Shown one piece after another: positions 6,940 to 15,902 of a stretch of 38,982 bases of DNA. Each line of letters opens with the position of its first letter. The stretch's first letter is position 1. The stretch is taken from the NCBI RefSeq assembly GCF_001482305.1, contig NZ_LOHP01000054.1, forward strand, positions 1 through 38,982. The letters are read 5' to 3'. Source of the stretch: Leucobacter sp. G161 (GTDB lineage: Bacteria; Actinomycetota; Actinomycetes; Actinomycetales; Microbacteriaceae). A model generated the notes under the pieces. The model was given only the letters and a program-made list of their open reading frames with translations, made no database searches and was not told where the DNA came from. The position numbers were made by a program, and so were the translations under genes.

Positions 6940-9022
6940 TGAGTGCTCCTTCGGAGAGAGGTGATGATGCCGAGTGGATGGCGGTCTCGAGTCCGCTGCG
7001 CGAGACCCTGTCGGTTTCGCGCAGCATGGGCGGATCTGTGCCCGGCATCGGGCTGATGACGGTGCCGTGGAGAGTCGCGTCGACGGGGATCCCGCTGAAG
7101 TGGATCGCGGGGTCGAGCTCGCCGTCGGCGCCGATGAGGCGACCCGTCGCGGCATCGATGTCGATGCCGGCGGTCTCGACGGGCCCGGATCCGCGGCGCG
7201 CTGCGACGGTAAAGACACGTGCTCGACCGGCCTCGAGGAGCGACTGCGTGAGCGGATCGGCGCTTGCGCGAGCGTCGTGTGAGTGCATCCACGCGTCGAT
7301 GAGCGCACGAGCGGTGACTTCGGATCCCGTCACGGCGGCAGAGCTCGCGACGAAGCCGCGTTCGTCGACGGTGAGGCGGGCGTCTGGACCGATGAAGTGC
7401 ACAACCCCTGCGGCGGCCAACGCGAGCAGCTCGTTGTTGCGGAACGCTGGTGGCCCGGATCCGAGCATGGCGCCGAGCGCGGTGAGCAGGGTCGCGCCGC
7501 TGCTGCGTGACTCGGCATCGAACCCTCCGAGCGTGCCGACCTGCGCGGCGAACCCGCGCGCCGAGCTCACCGACCAGAACCCAGCCTTCGCGGGACTGTC
7601 CTCTCCGAGATCCACCTCGCGGAGGTCTGCCGCCACCCGGTCTGCCACCCAGGCGTCGAAGGCGGCCGGGTTCGCGAATGAGTGATCGACCGGGCTGATC
7701 TCGCCCGCCAGGTCGAGCCGGTGTGCGGGGTCGGGGATGAGTGGGGCAACAGCGTCGGTGACGAGCGCGACCGTACTGGTGATGTCGGCGGGGAGCGTGC
7801 CGTCGAGCACCGGTGCGATTGCGGCGCGAACCGCGCGCTCGAGCTGCGCGAGCACGGCATCAGGGTCGCTGCTGAGGGCATCGCCGAGAGCGGCAGGTGC
7901 GACTCGGCGCAGCGTCGCCGCGTGGGCAAGGAACGCGTCGCCGACGATGCGGGGCCACAACAACCGGTCAAAATCAATGGGGCGTGGCACCTCGCGCCAG
8001 TCGACTTCGCGGAGCAGGCGCTGCTCGGCGCGGGGCGGCAGCCCGCCGTAGCGGGATTTCGCGCGGAACGGGACCCCGCGCCGAGAAGTGACATGCAGGA
8101 TCGGCTCCCGCCCAGAGGGAAGGTACGTGAGCCCGCCGGGTGCATCCGTGTCGGCGACATAGGTGCCGCCCCGGCCGAGCGTGAGCAGTGTGAGGGTGTC
8201 GAAGAACCCCATGCCGAGACCGCGCACGATCGCATGCTCACCGGGCAGGATCCCGTCAAGATCCTGTTCAACTGGGCTGCCATCGCGCACCCAGGTGAGT
8301 CCGGAGTGCTGTGCGACCCCGGCCTCAAGTGTGGCATCGGCACGTGTCGGAGTGCGCGGCAGCCAGCCGGTCGCTGCGATGACAGCGTCCACCGTGATCG
8401 AAGCCGCACCAGCCATAGTTGGACGATCGAGTGAGATGCGCTCGCCGCAGTCGTCCCGCTCGATGGCCGTCGCTCTCGCGCGGTGGTGGATCACCCGCAC
8501 GCCAGCCGGGAGTTCGGCGACGGCTCGCTGATAGAACCAGGCGAGGTATTCGCCGTAGAGTGCGCGGCTCGGGTGCGACTCGGGTCGGAGCTGCGCGAGT
8601 TCCTCGCGGTAGTCGGCTGTGAGCCCCGGTCGCGCTGGATACTCGGCGAACGCGACAGTTCGGGCGCGGGGGATGGTGGATCCGACCGGCCCGGCGCTCG
8701 TCTCGCGTGCGAGCACGCACCACTCGAAGAGCGTGGGCCCCTCGATGACAGGCCCGGTCACGGTTGCCCCGGGCTCGGTGAAGAGGGTCACGGCGTCCGC
8801 GAGCGTGTTCATGCAGAGCTCGCGGGTCTGGTCGGTGCGCCAGATGCGCCCGGGCCCCGGCTGCGAATCGTCGATGAGGTGGAGCTCGAGTCGTGGCTCC
8901 TGCGGCCGCGTCGATAGGTGTGCCCCGAGGCGTTCGATGAGTGAGGCGCCGCGCGGGCCGAGGCCGATGATGGCGATGCGGGCCTGGCCGTCGGACGCGC
9001 TGGGGGAGGCGTGGGAGTGCAT
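6932..9022 (-). CDS. FAD/NAD(P)-binding protein, monooxygenase-like
   Basis: This 696-residue protein begins with a dinucleotide-binding fold, RIAIIGLGPRGASLIERL (residues about 15-32), followed by PGPGRIWRTDQ and CMNTLADAVTLFTEPG. These are typical of the FAD-NAD(P)-binding family (Pfam NAD_binding_9), which is distantly related to flavin N-hydroxylases. A second nucleotide-binding region includes DAVIAATGWLPRT, the usual ATG motif of such flavoproteins, and IVRGLGMGFFDTLTLLTLGRGG. No membrane segment or signal peptide is visible. The start at 9022 has only a weak ribosome site (AGGTGG about 10 nt upstream). It is coupled to the SDR gene downstream and divergent from the ABC importer, so oxidation of the imported compound is a reasonable but unproven role. 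Confidence 0.8.
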   Translation of the reverse strand: MHSHASPSASDGQARIAIIGLGPRGASLIERLGAHLSTRPQEPRLELHLIDDSQPGPGRIWRTDQTRELCMNTLADAVTLFTEPGATVTGPVIEGPTLFEWCVLARETSAGPVGSTIPRARTVAFAEYPARPGLTADYREELAQLRPESHPSRALYGEYLAWFYQRAVAELPAGVRVIHHRARATAIERDDCGERISLDRPTMAGAASITVDAVIAATGWLPRTPTRADATLEAGVAQHSGLTWVRDGSPVEQDLDGILPGEHAIVRGLGMGFFDTLTLLTLGRGGTYVADTDAPGGLTYLPSGREPILHVTSRRGVPFRAKSRYGGLPPRAEQRLLREVDWREVPRPIDFDRLLWPRIVGDAFLAHAATLRRVAPAALGDALSSDPDAVLAQLERAVRAAIAPVLDGTLPADITSTVALVTDAVAPLIPDPAHRLDLAGEISPVDHSFANPAAFDAWVADRVAADLREVDLGEDSPAKAGFWSVSSARGFAAQVGTLGGFDAESRSSGATLLTALGAMLGSGPPAFRNNELLALAAAGVVHFIGPDARLTVDERGFVASSAAVTGSEVTARALIDAWMHSHDARASADPLTQSLLEAGRARVFTVAARRGSGPVETAGIDIDAATGRLIGADGELDPAIHFSGIPVDATLHGTVISPMPGTDPPMLRETDRVSRSGLETAIHSASSPLSEGALSA

Positions 9023-9052
9023 CGGGAGAGGACCACCTGAGGTTCGCTGAAA

Positions 9053-9067
9053 TTATGGCTGCCATAA
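9053..9067. promoter_or_regulatory. Candidate operator palindrome between divergent transcripts
   Basis: TTATGGC-T-GCCATAA is a 15-bp palindrome with perfect 7-bp arms, located 31 nt upstream of the FAD-protein start in the 228-bp divergent gap 9023-9250. It is A+T-rich against a G+C-rich background. On the minus strand it also includes CATAAT, a possible -10 box, so a bound repressor would block that promoter. No regulator gene is adjacent. Confidence 0.5.
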
Positions 9068-9176
9068 CCCTAGCTTGGGTTGTTGTGCGAGCGCTTGGTG
9101 CGGCCGCGTGGGTTACGGAGTGTGACAGGGCGTGCGGGTGCCGCGTTGCGGTGGGCCGCCTGGCCGTGCAAGGATA

Positions 9177-9213
9177 ACTTCTTGTAATACCTCACAGAAG
9201 TAAAACCTATGCT
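9177..9213 (+). promoter_or_regulatory. Candidate promoter/operator of the ABC importer operon
   Basis: An A+T-rich island upstream of the importer holds the inverted repeat ACTTCT (9177-9182) and AGAAGT (9196-9201), 13 nt apart, with a -10-like TATGCT at 9208-9213. A poor -35 candidate (TTGTAA, 9183-9188) overlaps the repeat. Promoter position is tentative. Confidence 0.4.
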
Positions 9214-9250
9214 TCGTGAGGGCTCGCCTCAACCAACGGAGACACCACAC

Positions 9251-10903
9251 ATGCCACGCATTCGCCGCGCGCACCTCGCCGCGCTGTCCCTTGCCGCCAC
9301 GACCGCGCTGCTCGTGGGCTGCGCGGGCGGAGCGCCCAGCAGCGAGACTCCCGCGGGCGAGCCGGTCACGGGCGGAACCCTGAGCTACCTCGAGCCGCAG
9401 ACGTGGACGACGCTGTACCCGCCGGCCGGCGGCTTCTACCCGAACGGCGGCATCGTGAATAACATCACCGATCGTCTCCTCTACCAGGATCCCGAGACGC
9501 TCGAGCTGGAACCGTGGATCGCGACGGAGCTGCCCGAGGTGAACGCCGACGCCACCGAGTACACGTTTACGATCCGCGATGACGTCACCTACTCTGATGG
9601 CTCGAAGCTCACCGCCGAGAATGTCGTCAAGAATCTCGACCTCTACGGCAAGGGCGACGCGGATCGTGCGCTCACCCCCTCCGAGGCGATCAACAACTAC
9701 GACCGCGGCGAGGTCGTCGATGCGACGACGGTGAAGTTCCACTTCACCGCCCCATCACCCGGCTTCGCGCAGGCTGTCTCCACGATCAACTCCGGGCTCG
9801 TCTCAGACGCGACGCTCGACCTCAACAGCGAGGGCTTCGGCCCAGGGAGCGCGACCACAGTCATCGGCAGTGGGCCGTTTGTCGTCGCCGACGAGAAGAT
9901 CGGCACCGAGACAAGCCTCACCGTGCGCGAGGACTACGACTGGGCACCGGCAGGTGCAGCGCACGAAGGCCGCGCCTACCTTGACGGCATCAGCTACGTC
10001 GTCGCAGCCGAGAACAGCGTGCGCGTGGGCACCGTCGTTGCACAGCAGGCCGACGTTGCCCGGCAAATCCCTGCCCCCGACGAGCCGCAGTTTTCCGCTG
10101 ACGGTCTCTCGGTGCTCGCGGCATCGACGAACGGTGTGACGAACAGCCTGAACTTCCGCTTCACGAACCCACTGCTCAGCGACGTCAGGGTGCGGCAGGC
10201 GATTATCGCTGGTATCGACCGCGAGAAGATCGTCGAGACGCTCTTCACTGACAGCTACCCCCTCGCCACCGGAGCGCTCGCGACGACGGCGCTCGGCTAC
10301 GTTGACACGTCTGAGTACTACACGTACGACCCAGCGGAGGCAGCGAAACTGCTCGCCGACGCCGGATGGAAAGCCGGCAGTGACGGCGTGCTCGAGCAAG
10401 ACGGTGAGCGCCTGAGTCTCACGTTCAACGAAGCGATGCCGCAGCCGCGATCGAAGGAGGTCGTCACCCTCATTCAGGAGCAGCTCGGAGAACTCGGGAT
10501 CGAGGTCAACCTCTTCTCCGGCGACTACGCCGCGCAGACCGCTGCGAGCCTCGACCCGGATACCGTGCAGGTGTACCACTCGATGGTCGGCCGCGCCGAC
10601 TACGACGTGCTGAAGTCGCAGTTCTTCTCGACGAACCGCAACACGCTGCTCAATTACGACACCGCGGGCGAGCAGAACGCTGACCAGCAGCTCGACGACC
10701 TGCTCGCGAAGGTCGCGTCGGCGCCGACACCCGAGGAGCGCGCAGCCGCATCCGAAGCAGCGCAGCTCCACCTCGCCGAGCAGGCATACATCCTGCCGCT
10801 CTTCGAGGAGCCGCAGGTGTTCGGGCTCACTGATGCCGTGCAGGGGTTCGGCACCGAATCGGTCGGCAGGCCGAACTTCTACAACACCTGGCTGAACCGC
10901 TAA
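9251..10903 (+). CDS. ABC transporter substrate-binding lipoprotein, peptide/nickel (SBP_bac_5) class
   Basis: This 550-residue protein begins with a lipoprotein signal: positively charged MPRIRR, a hydrophobic stretch and the lipobox LVGC, with Cys19 as the lipidation site. The mature part shows family-5 solute-binding features, such as GGTLSYLEPQTWTTLYP at the start and TEYTFTIRDDVTYSDGSKLTAENVV about 100 residues later. It would capture a peptide-like or other small organic ligand outside the membrane and deliver it to the permeases. The ATG at 9251 is chosen since it starts the signal peptide and has CGGAG about 9 nt upstream. From memory, similar proteins travel with CMD/AhpD-like genes in an uncharacterised locus type (KPN_01854-like). 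The ligand is unknown. Confidence 0.9.
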   Translation: MPRIRRAHLAALSLAATTALLVGCAGGAPSSETPAGEPVTGGTLSYLEPQTWTTLYPPAGGFYPNGGIVNNITDRLLYQDPETLELEPWIATELPEVNADATEYTFTIRDDVTYSDGSKLTAENVVKNLDLYGKGDADRALTPSEAINNYDRGEVVDATTVKFHFTAPSPGFAQAVSTINSGLVSDATLDLNSEGFGPGSATTVIGSGPFVVADEKIGTETSLTVREDYDWAPAGAAHEGRAYLDGISYVVAAENSVRVGTVVAQQADVARQIPAPDEPQFSADGLSVLAASTNGVTNSLNFRFTNPLLSDVRVRQAIIAGIDREKIVETLFTDSYPLATGALATTALGYVDTSEYYTYDPAEAAKLLADAGWKAGSDGVLEQDGERLSLTFNEAMPQPRSKEVVTLIQEQLGELGIEVNLFSGDYAAQTAASLDPDTVQVYHSMVGRADYDVLKSQFFSTNRNTLLNYDTAGEQNADQQLDDLLAKVASAPTPEERAAASEAAQLHLAEQAYILPLFEEPQVFGLTDAVQGFGTESVGRPNFYNTWLNR

Positions 10904-10948
10904 CCACGCTCAGCCCTTCACTCCCCAAGACCCGAAAGGAACGTCCAG

Positions 10949-11913
10949 ATGCCGTACATCGTGAGGCGCGTGCTGCAGGCGCTCGTCGTGCTGCTGCTCG
11001 CCTACACGGTCGCGTACGTGCTGCTGTCGGCGCTGCCGGGGGATGCCGTGCTCGCTCGCTACGGCAACCCCGAGCTCGGGCTGTCGCCCGACCAGCTTGA
11101 CGCGATCCGCCAGAGCTTCGGCGCGGACCGCCCGCCGCTCGAGCGCTACGTCGACTCAATCTGGGCGTTCCTGCGGGGTACCTCGGGTACTCAGTGAACA
11201 GCGGCGCGGCGGTGACGACGCTCCTTGCCACAGCCCTCCCGTCGAGTCTGGTGCTGGCGCTGTCGAGCCTCGTCGTCGCCGTGTTCCTCGCCGTGACGAT
11301 CGCGTTTACCGCGAGCTACGGGGGAGCGGCGTGGCTGCGTCGCTTCTTCCGCGGCCTGCCGCCGCTGTTTGTGTCGCTCCCGGTGTTCTGGATCGGCATC
11401 ATGCTCATTCAGATCTTCTCCTTCCAGCTGGGTCTCGTGCCCGCCATCGGGGCGACCGGGCTGCAGGCCCTCGTGTTGCCGGTGTTGACGATCGCGATCC
11501 CGATCGCCGCTCCGCTCGCGCAGGTGCTGCTGCGCTCGATCGACGAGGTGCGGAGTCAGCCCTTCGTGGCCGTCGTGCGGGCGCGCGGCGCGAGCACATC
11601 GTGGCTGCTCTGGCGGAATGTCGCACGCAACGCTCTGCTGCCCACGCTCACGATGGCAGGCGTACTGTTCGGCGAACTCGTTGGCGGCGCGGTCGTCTCC
11701 GAGTCTGTGTTTGCGCGGGCAGGGATCGGGCAGCTCACCGCGCAGGCGGTAGCCACGCGTGACACTCCGGTGCTGCTTGCGATTGTCGTGCTGGCTGCGC
11801 TCGTGTTCGTGATCATTAATCTCGTCGTCGACCTGCTGTATCCGGTTCTCGACCCCAGGCTCCGTGCGGCTTCCGCGACGGTGGCCGCGCCAGTGAAGGG
11901 GGCAGTGCGATGA
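10949..11913 (+). pseudogene. ABC transporter permease (DppB type), split by a one-base frameshift
   Basis: The first piece (10949-11197, 82 residues) has the DppB-like first membrane segment, RRVLQALVVLLLAYTVAYVLLS, followed by LPGDAVLARYG. It ends in FLRGTSGTQ and a TGA. The second piece (11194-11913, 239 residues) begins just there and carries the other five segments plus the loop FVAVVRARGAS with the permease-ATPase contact region. The family usually reads FLRGDLGYSV here. Restoring one G between 11179 and 11180 gives RGDLGYSVNSG in one frame and a normal ~320-residue permease. So this is either a real frameshift or a sequencing error. Because the stop overlaps a GTG (GTGA at 11194-11197), the second piece could still be made by coupled translation. 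Confidence 0.8.
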
Positions 11914-12785
11914 GCATCCTCACCAAGCCGAGCACGCAGCGGGGGTCCGTGCCAGGTCCAACGCCGCCGGGGTCCCGCGGTCGCAGGCGAACGCGTGGCA
12001 CCCTTGGCCTCGTGGTTCCCGCCGCCGTCATCCTCCTGGGCCTCGCCTGGGCGATCGCGCCCGGCCTGTTCGCGCATGGCAGCCCGACCGAGACCGTCGG
12101 GCCCGCACTCCAGAGCCCGAGCCTCGCGCACTGGTTCGGGACGGATGCCACGGGGCGTGACCTCTACACGCGGGTCATCTTCGGTGCCTCCCAGTCGATC
12201 GTCGGTGCGCTCGTCGCGGTGCTCGTCGGCCTCGCGATCGGCACGACGATCGGCGTGCTCGCTGGCTCCGTTGGCGGCCTTGTCGACGAGGCGCTCATGC
12301 GGCTCATCGACGTGCTGCTCGCGATCCCTGCGCTGCTGCTGTCGCTGAGCATCGTGATCCTCCTCGGCTTCGGCACCACCAACGCGGCCATCGCGGTCGG
12401 TGTGACCTCGATCGCGGTGTTCGCGAGACTCGCGCGTTCGCAGGTCGTGAGCGTCAGGGTGAGCGAATACGTCGAGGCCGCCTACGGCTCAGGCGGCACC
12501 TTCTGGTCGGTGCTCTGGCGCCACATTCTGCCGAACTCACTCACGCCGGTCATCGCGCTCGCGGCTCTCCAGCTCGGATCCGCGATCCTGCAGATCTCGA
12601 CACTGGGCTTCCTCGGCTACGGAGCGCCGCCGCCCACCCCCGAGTGGGGGCTCCTCATCGCGGAGGGCCGCAACTACGTCGCGACCGCCTGGTGGCTCAC
12701 CGTGCTGCCTGGGCTCGTCGTCGTCGCCATCGTGCTCGCCACCAACCGACTCAGTCACTTCATCCGAGGAGGAGATCCAGCATGA
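11910..12785 (+). CDS. ABC transporter permease (DppC type)
   Basis: This 291-residue membrane protein is the second permease of the importer. It has an N-terminal segment (about 31-51), then the typical LAHWFGTDATGRDLYTRVIFGA before the core of five segments. The EAA-type loop EYVEAAYGSGGTFWSVLWRHILPN contacts the ATPase. The C-terminus GFLGYGAPPPTPEWGLLIAEGRNY is a recognised DppC hallmark. ATGA overlaps tie it to the preceding permease (11910-11913) and to the ATPase (12782-12785). Unlike its partner it is intact, which argues that the importer has not decayed for long, if at all. Confidence 0.93.
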   Translation: MSILTKPSTQRGSVPGPTPPGSRGRRRTRGTLGLVVPAAVILLGLAWAIAPGLFAHGSPTETVGPALQSPSLAHWFGTDATGRDLYTRVIFGASQSIVGALVAVLVGLAIGTTIGVLAGSVGGLVDEALMRLIDVLLAIPALLLSLSIVILLGFGTTNAAIAVGVTSIAVFARLARSQVVSVRVSEYVEAAYGSGGTFWSVLWRHILPNSLTPVIALAALQLGSAILQISTLGFLGYGAPPPTPEWGLLIAEGRNYVATAWWLTVLPGLVVVAIVLATNRLSHFIRGGDPA

Positions 12786-14506
12786 GCGAGACCCAACTGC
12801 TCAGCGTGCGCGACCTGCGCGTCGCATACGCCACACCCGCCGGCACAGTGGACGCCGTGCGCGGCGTTTCCCTCGACGTTGCGCCGGGCAAGGTCACCGC
12901 GCTCGTGGGTGAATCCGGATCGGGCAAAACCACCGTCGCTCAGTCGGTCATCGGCCTGCTTGCCGGCAATGGCAGCGTGACCGGCGGCGAGATCACCCTC
13001 GCGAGCGCGGCCCGCGGAACCGAACGCCTGACAGGGCTCTCGGAACGGGCGTGGCGCGGGGTGCGCGGTCAGCGGATCGGCCTCATCCCGCAAGATCCGG
13101 GCAACTCACTGAACCCCGTCACGCGCATTGGAACGAGTGTTGGCGAGGCCCTCCGCATCCACGGCTGGCGCAACCGCCGCGCCGTTGAAGCGCGCGTGCT
13201 TGAACTCCTCGACCGCGTCGGCATCGACGACCCCGAACGGCGGGCGCGGCAGTACCCCCATGAACTGTCCGGCGGGATGCGGCAGCGCGTGCTCATTGCG
13301 GCGGCGCTCGCCCTCGAACCCGAGCTGGTGATCGCTGATGAACCGACGAGCGCACTCGACGTCACGATCCAGCAGACCGTGCTCGATCTCCTCGACCGGC
13401 TGCGCCGCGAGACGGGCATGGGGGTGCTCTTCATCACCCACGATCTCGCCGTCGCTGCGGACCGCTCCGATTCGATCGTCGTGATGCGCGGGGGAGCGGT
13501 ACAGGAAGCGGGAGTTTCCGCCGAGGTGCTCTCTCACCCCCAGTCCGACTACACGAAGCAACTGCTCGCCGATGCTCCCTCGCTCGCGCAGGTTGTGGTG
13601 CGGGAGCGGATCGTCGCCGCCGAGCCGCTCGTGCGGGTGACCGGGCTCAGGCAGGAGTTCCAGACCCCTCGCCGTGGCGCCCCGTTCGTCGCCGTCGATG
13701 ACGTCTCCTTCAGCGTGCCGCGCGGCACCACGCACGCGATTGTCGGTGAATCAGGTTCGGGGAAGACGACGACGGGGCGCGCGATCGCCGGCTTCCAACG
13801 GCCGACGGCGGGCACGATCACCGTCGGTGACACCGAGGTGACCGCGGGCCGAGTCGCCCGCGACTTCCGGCGGCACACGCAGCTCGTCTACCAGAACCCA
13901 TACGGCTCCCTCGATCCACGGCAATCGATCGCCGCTGTGCTTGGAGAGCCGCTGCGAAACTTCGGCATTGGTGCTCCGGCAGAGCGTGCCGATCGCATCG
14001 CGCACGCCCTCGAACTCGTGGCGCTCGCACCCGAGATGGGGCAGCGCAAGCCTCGCGAGCTCTCCGGCGGGCAGCGGCAGCGCGTCGCGATCGCCCGCGC
14101 ACTCATCGTCGAGCCCGAACTCGTCGTGCTCGACGAGGCAGTATCGGCGCTCGATGTGACGGTGCAGGCTCAGATCCTCAGATTGCTTGCCGATCTGCAG
14201 CGCGATCTCGGCCTCACCTATATCTTCATCTCGCACGACCTCGCGGTGGTGCGCCAGATCGCCGACACGGTATCCGTGCTGCAACGCGGGAAGCAGGTCG
14301 AGTCCGGGGACGCCGCGCGGGTGTTCGCGGCTCCCGAGCACGACTACACGCGCACGCTGCTCGCCGCGATCCCCGGAGGCGGGGCGGGTAGCGTGGGAGC
14401 TCCTGGCGCCACGCGCACCAGTCACGCGGCGCGTGCCGCAGTCGCCGCGCGTGATCTGCTCACCGAAGCCCGCACTGACGCTGAACTCGCGGGAGCGAAC
14501 CGATGA
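12782..14506 (+). CDS. ABC transporter ATPase, DppD-DppF fusion
   Basis: This 574-residue protein has two complete ATP-binding cassettes in tandem, so it supplies both motor domains of the importer. Cassette one has Walker A GESGSGKTT (about 43-51), the signature LSGGMRQRV and Walker B LVIADEPTSALD. Cassette two has GESGSGKTT from about residue 322, LSGGQRQRV and LVVLDEAVSALDV, where the usual PTS after the catalytic Glu is AVS, as in many DppF-type cassettes. The ATG at 12782 has GGAGGAG upstream and overlaps the permease stop (ATGA). A longer in-frame extension within the permease gene is not supported. Both cassettes look catalytically competent. Confidence 0.95.
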   Translation: MSETQLLSVRDLRVAYATPAGTVDAVRGVSLDVAPGKVTALVGESGSGKTTVAQSVIGLLAGNGSVTGGEITLASAARGTERLTGLSERAWRGVRGQRIGLIPQDPGNSLNPVTRIGTSVGEALRIHGWRNRRAVEARVLELLDRVGIDDPERRARQYPHELSGGMRQRVLIAAALALEPELVIADEPTSALDVTIQQTVLDLLDRLRRETGMGVLFITHDLAVAADRSDSIVVMRGGAVQEAGVSAEVLSHPQSDYTKQLLADAPSLAQVVVRERIVAAEPLVRVTGLRQEFQTPRRGAPFVAVDDVSFSVPRGTTHAIVGESGSGKTTTGRAIAGFQRPTAGTITVGDTEVTAGRVARDFRRHTQLVYQNPYGSLDPRQSIAAVLGEPLRNFGIGAPAERADRIAHALELVALAPEMGQRKPRELSGGQRQRVAIARALIVEPELVVLDEAVSALDVTVQAQILRLLADLQRDLGLTYIFISHDLAVVRQIADTVSVLQRGKQVESGDAARVFAAPEHDYTRTLLAAIPGGGAGSVGAPGATRTSHAARAAVAARDLLTEARTDAELAGANR

Positions 14507-14583
14507 GCTTCGGGCTGCGACCGCGCAGCTCGCCATCCGAGACCCGCCCGGCCACACTCTCACACCTCAAGGAAGCCTCATGA
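14503..14583 (+). CDS. 26-codon mini-gene bridging the ATPase and peroxidase-like genes
   Basis: An ATG at 14503 overlaps the ATPase stop (ATGA, 14503-14506). The frame stays open for 26 codons and ends at a TGA that overlaps the next start (ATGA, 14580-14583). It therefore fills the 73-nt gap exactly. The peptide begins MSFGLRPRSS and ends HLKEAS; it is Arg/Ser-rich without a recognisable domain. It most likely serves to carry ribosomes across the gap rather than to make a functional product, but this is inference. It may also be chance. Confidence 0.4.
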   Translation: MSFGLRPRSSPSETRPATLSHLKEAS

Positions 14584-15902
14584 CCGAGACCACGAACGCC
14601 GACCTCATCGACCTCCTGGCTGGCATCCTCCCGGGCGACACGCTCGAGGGGATTCGCGACCAGCGCGCCCAGGCGCGAGAGAACGCACAGCGCAGCTTCT
14701 CAGCACTGCTCGAACCCGCGGAACCCGGGAGCTTCCCGCTCCGCGAACGCTACGCCATCGCTCTGTTTGTCGCGCAGCTGCACCGGTTCACAGCAGCCGA
14801 GGCCTTCTACGCCGACGTGCTCGGCGACGAAGCTCCCGAACTCGTGACGGTGATCCGCGGGCTCAACGAACAGGCCGCCTCACACGGCCCGGTCGGCGCA
14901 TACCGCGAACCTGGACTGTACGCCGAGAGCGTGCTCGCCCTGCCGTGGGAGCCCGACACTGTCGCGGCAGGGGCACTCGGTACACGTCTGGCCGCTGCGT
15001 TCACGCATACCCACCTGCTTGTGTTCAGGCCGCGCGAGGCAACGCCCGCGGCGCTCGCCGCCCTCGTCGATGCCGGTTGGTCCGCTGACGATGTGGTGTC
15101 GCTGTCGCAGCTCGTGTCGTTCCTCGCGTTCCAACTGCGTGCGGCCTGGGGGCTGCGTGCACTGAGCGGGGCCTCGAAGGGTCGGACGGCCACCGGACCC
15201 GCCGCCCACATTGCGCCACAGGCGGCGAGCACATCGCCCGCGGGTACCGACTTCTCTGCACGTGGCGAAGACCTCATCACAAGCTACCCCGACCTCAACC
15301 GTCCTCACGCCTTCACGCAGAACAGCCTCGGCTGGGTGCCGTGGCTCGCGCCGGTGCCGGAGACAGAGCTCACTGCCGAACAACGCGGTGCGCTCATCGA
15401 TCCGCAGCGGGCGAAGATGCCGTACTTCCGGTTGCTCGCGCGCGACCCACAGGCGCTGCATGCACGAACGCTCACGGACCTCGACATCTTCTTCAACGTG
15501 ACCGGCGGCATCGGCCGCGCCGAGCGCGAGCTCGCCGCGACCGCAGCGTCCCGGCACAACGGTTGCGTGTTCTGCGCGTCGGTGCACTCCGCTGCAGCGA
15601 CACGAGAGTCCGCGGGCGCTGACGGCGGCGGCCGCGGCGACAGCGTGCAGCGGCTGCTCGACGAGGGGATCAGCGCAGACCTGGGCGACCCGGTGTGGAA
15701 CGCAATTGTGCGTGCCTCCGTGTCGCTGACGAACACCCCGCTCGCATTTGGCGAGCCGGACGTTGCCGCACTGCGCGCGGTCGGGCTCGACGACGCGGAG
15801 ATCGTCGACGTCATCAACGGGGCGGCGTTCTTCAACTGGGCCAACCGACTCATGCTGTCGCTCGGCGAACCCGAAGTGCCGGCCCGGAGGGCGCGGGCAT
15901 GA
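14580..15902 (+). CDS. Fused CMD / alkylhydroperoxidase (AhpD-like) domain protein
   Basis: This 440-residue protein consists of two related all-helical halves. Residues 1-200 form a carboxymuconolactone-decarboxylase-like domain without a CxxC motif, so it is probably not redox-active. Residues about 240-440 resemble AhpD and retain NGCVFCASVHS, with Cys329, Cys332 and His336 as the expected redox centre. The halves look like the CMD (Avi_7170-like) and peroxidase (Avi_7169-like) proteins that elsewhere are separate neighbours, joined here; these family names are from memory. AAGGA about 7 nt upstream and the ATGA overlap support the start at 14580. It ends in an ATGA with the VOC gene. A role in peroxide removal or thiol chemistry linked to catabolism of the imported compound is inferred. 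Confidence 0.85.
   Translation: MTETTNADLIDLLAGILPGDTLEGIRDQRAQARENAQRSFSALLEPAEPGSFPLRERYAIALFVAQLHRFTAAEAFYADVLGDEAPELVTVIRGLNEQAASHGPVGAYREPGLYAESVLALPWEPDTVAAGALGTRLAAAFTHTHLLVFRPREATPAALAALVDAGWSADDVVSLSQLVSFLAFQLRAAWGLRALSGASKGRTATGPAAHIAPQAASTSPAGTDFSARGEDLITSYPDLNRPHAFTQNSLGWVPWLAPVPETELTAEQRGALIDPQRAKMPYFRLLARDPQALHARTLTDLDIFFNVTGGIGRAERELAATAASRHNGCVFCASVHSAAATRESAGADGGGRGDSVQRLLDEGISADLGDPVWNAIVRASVSLTNTPLAFGEPDVAALRAVGLDDAEIVDVINGAAFFNWANRLMLSLGEPEVPARRARA

Noticed and set aside
6940-7308. Extended N-terminus for the SDR protein
   Set aside because: The extension is low-complexity Ser/Arg/Pro sequence overlapping the FAD-protein gene; GAAGGAG 6 nt before the GTG at 6939 fixes the start.
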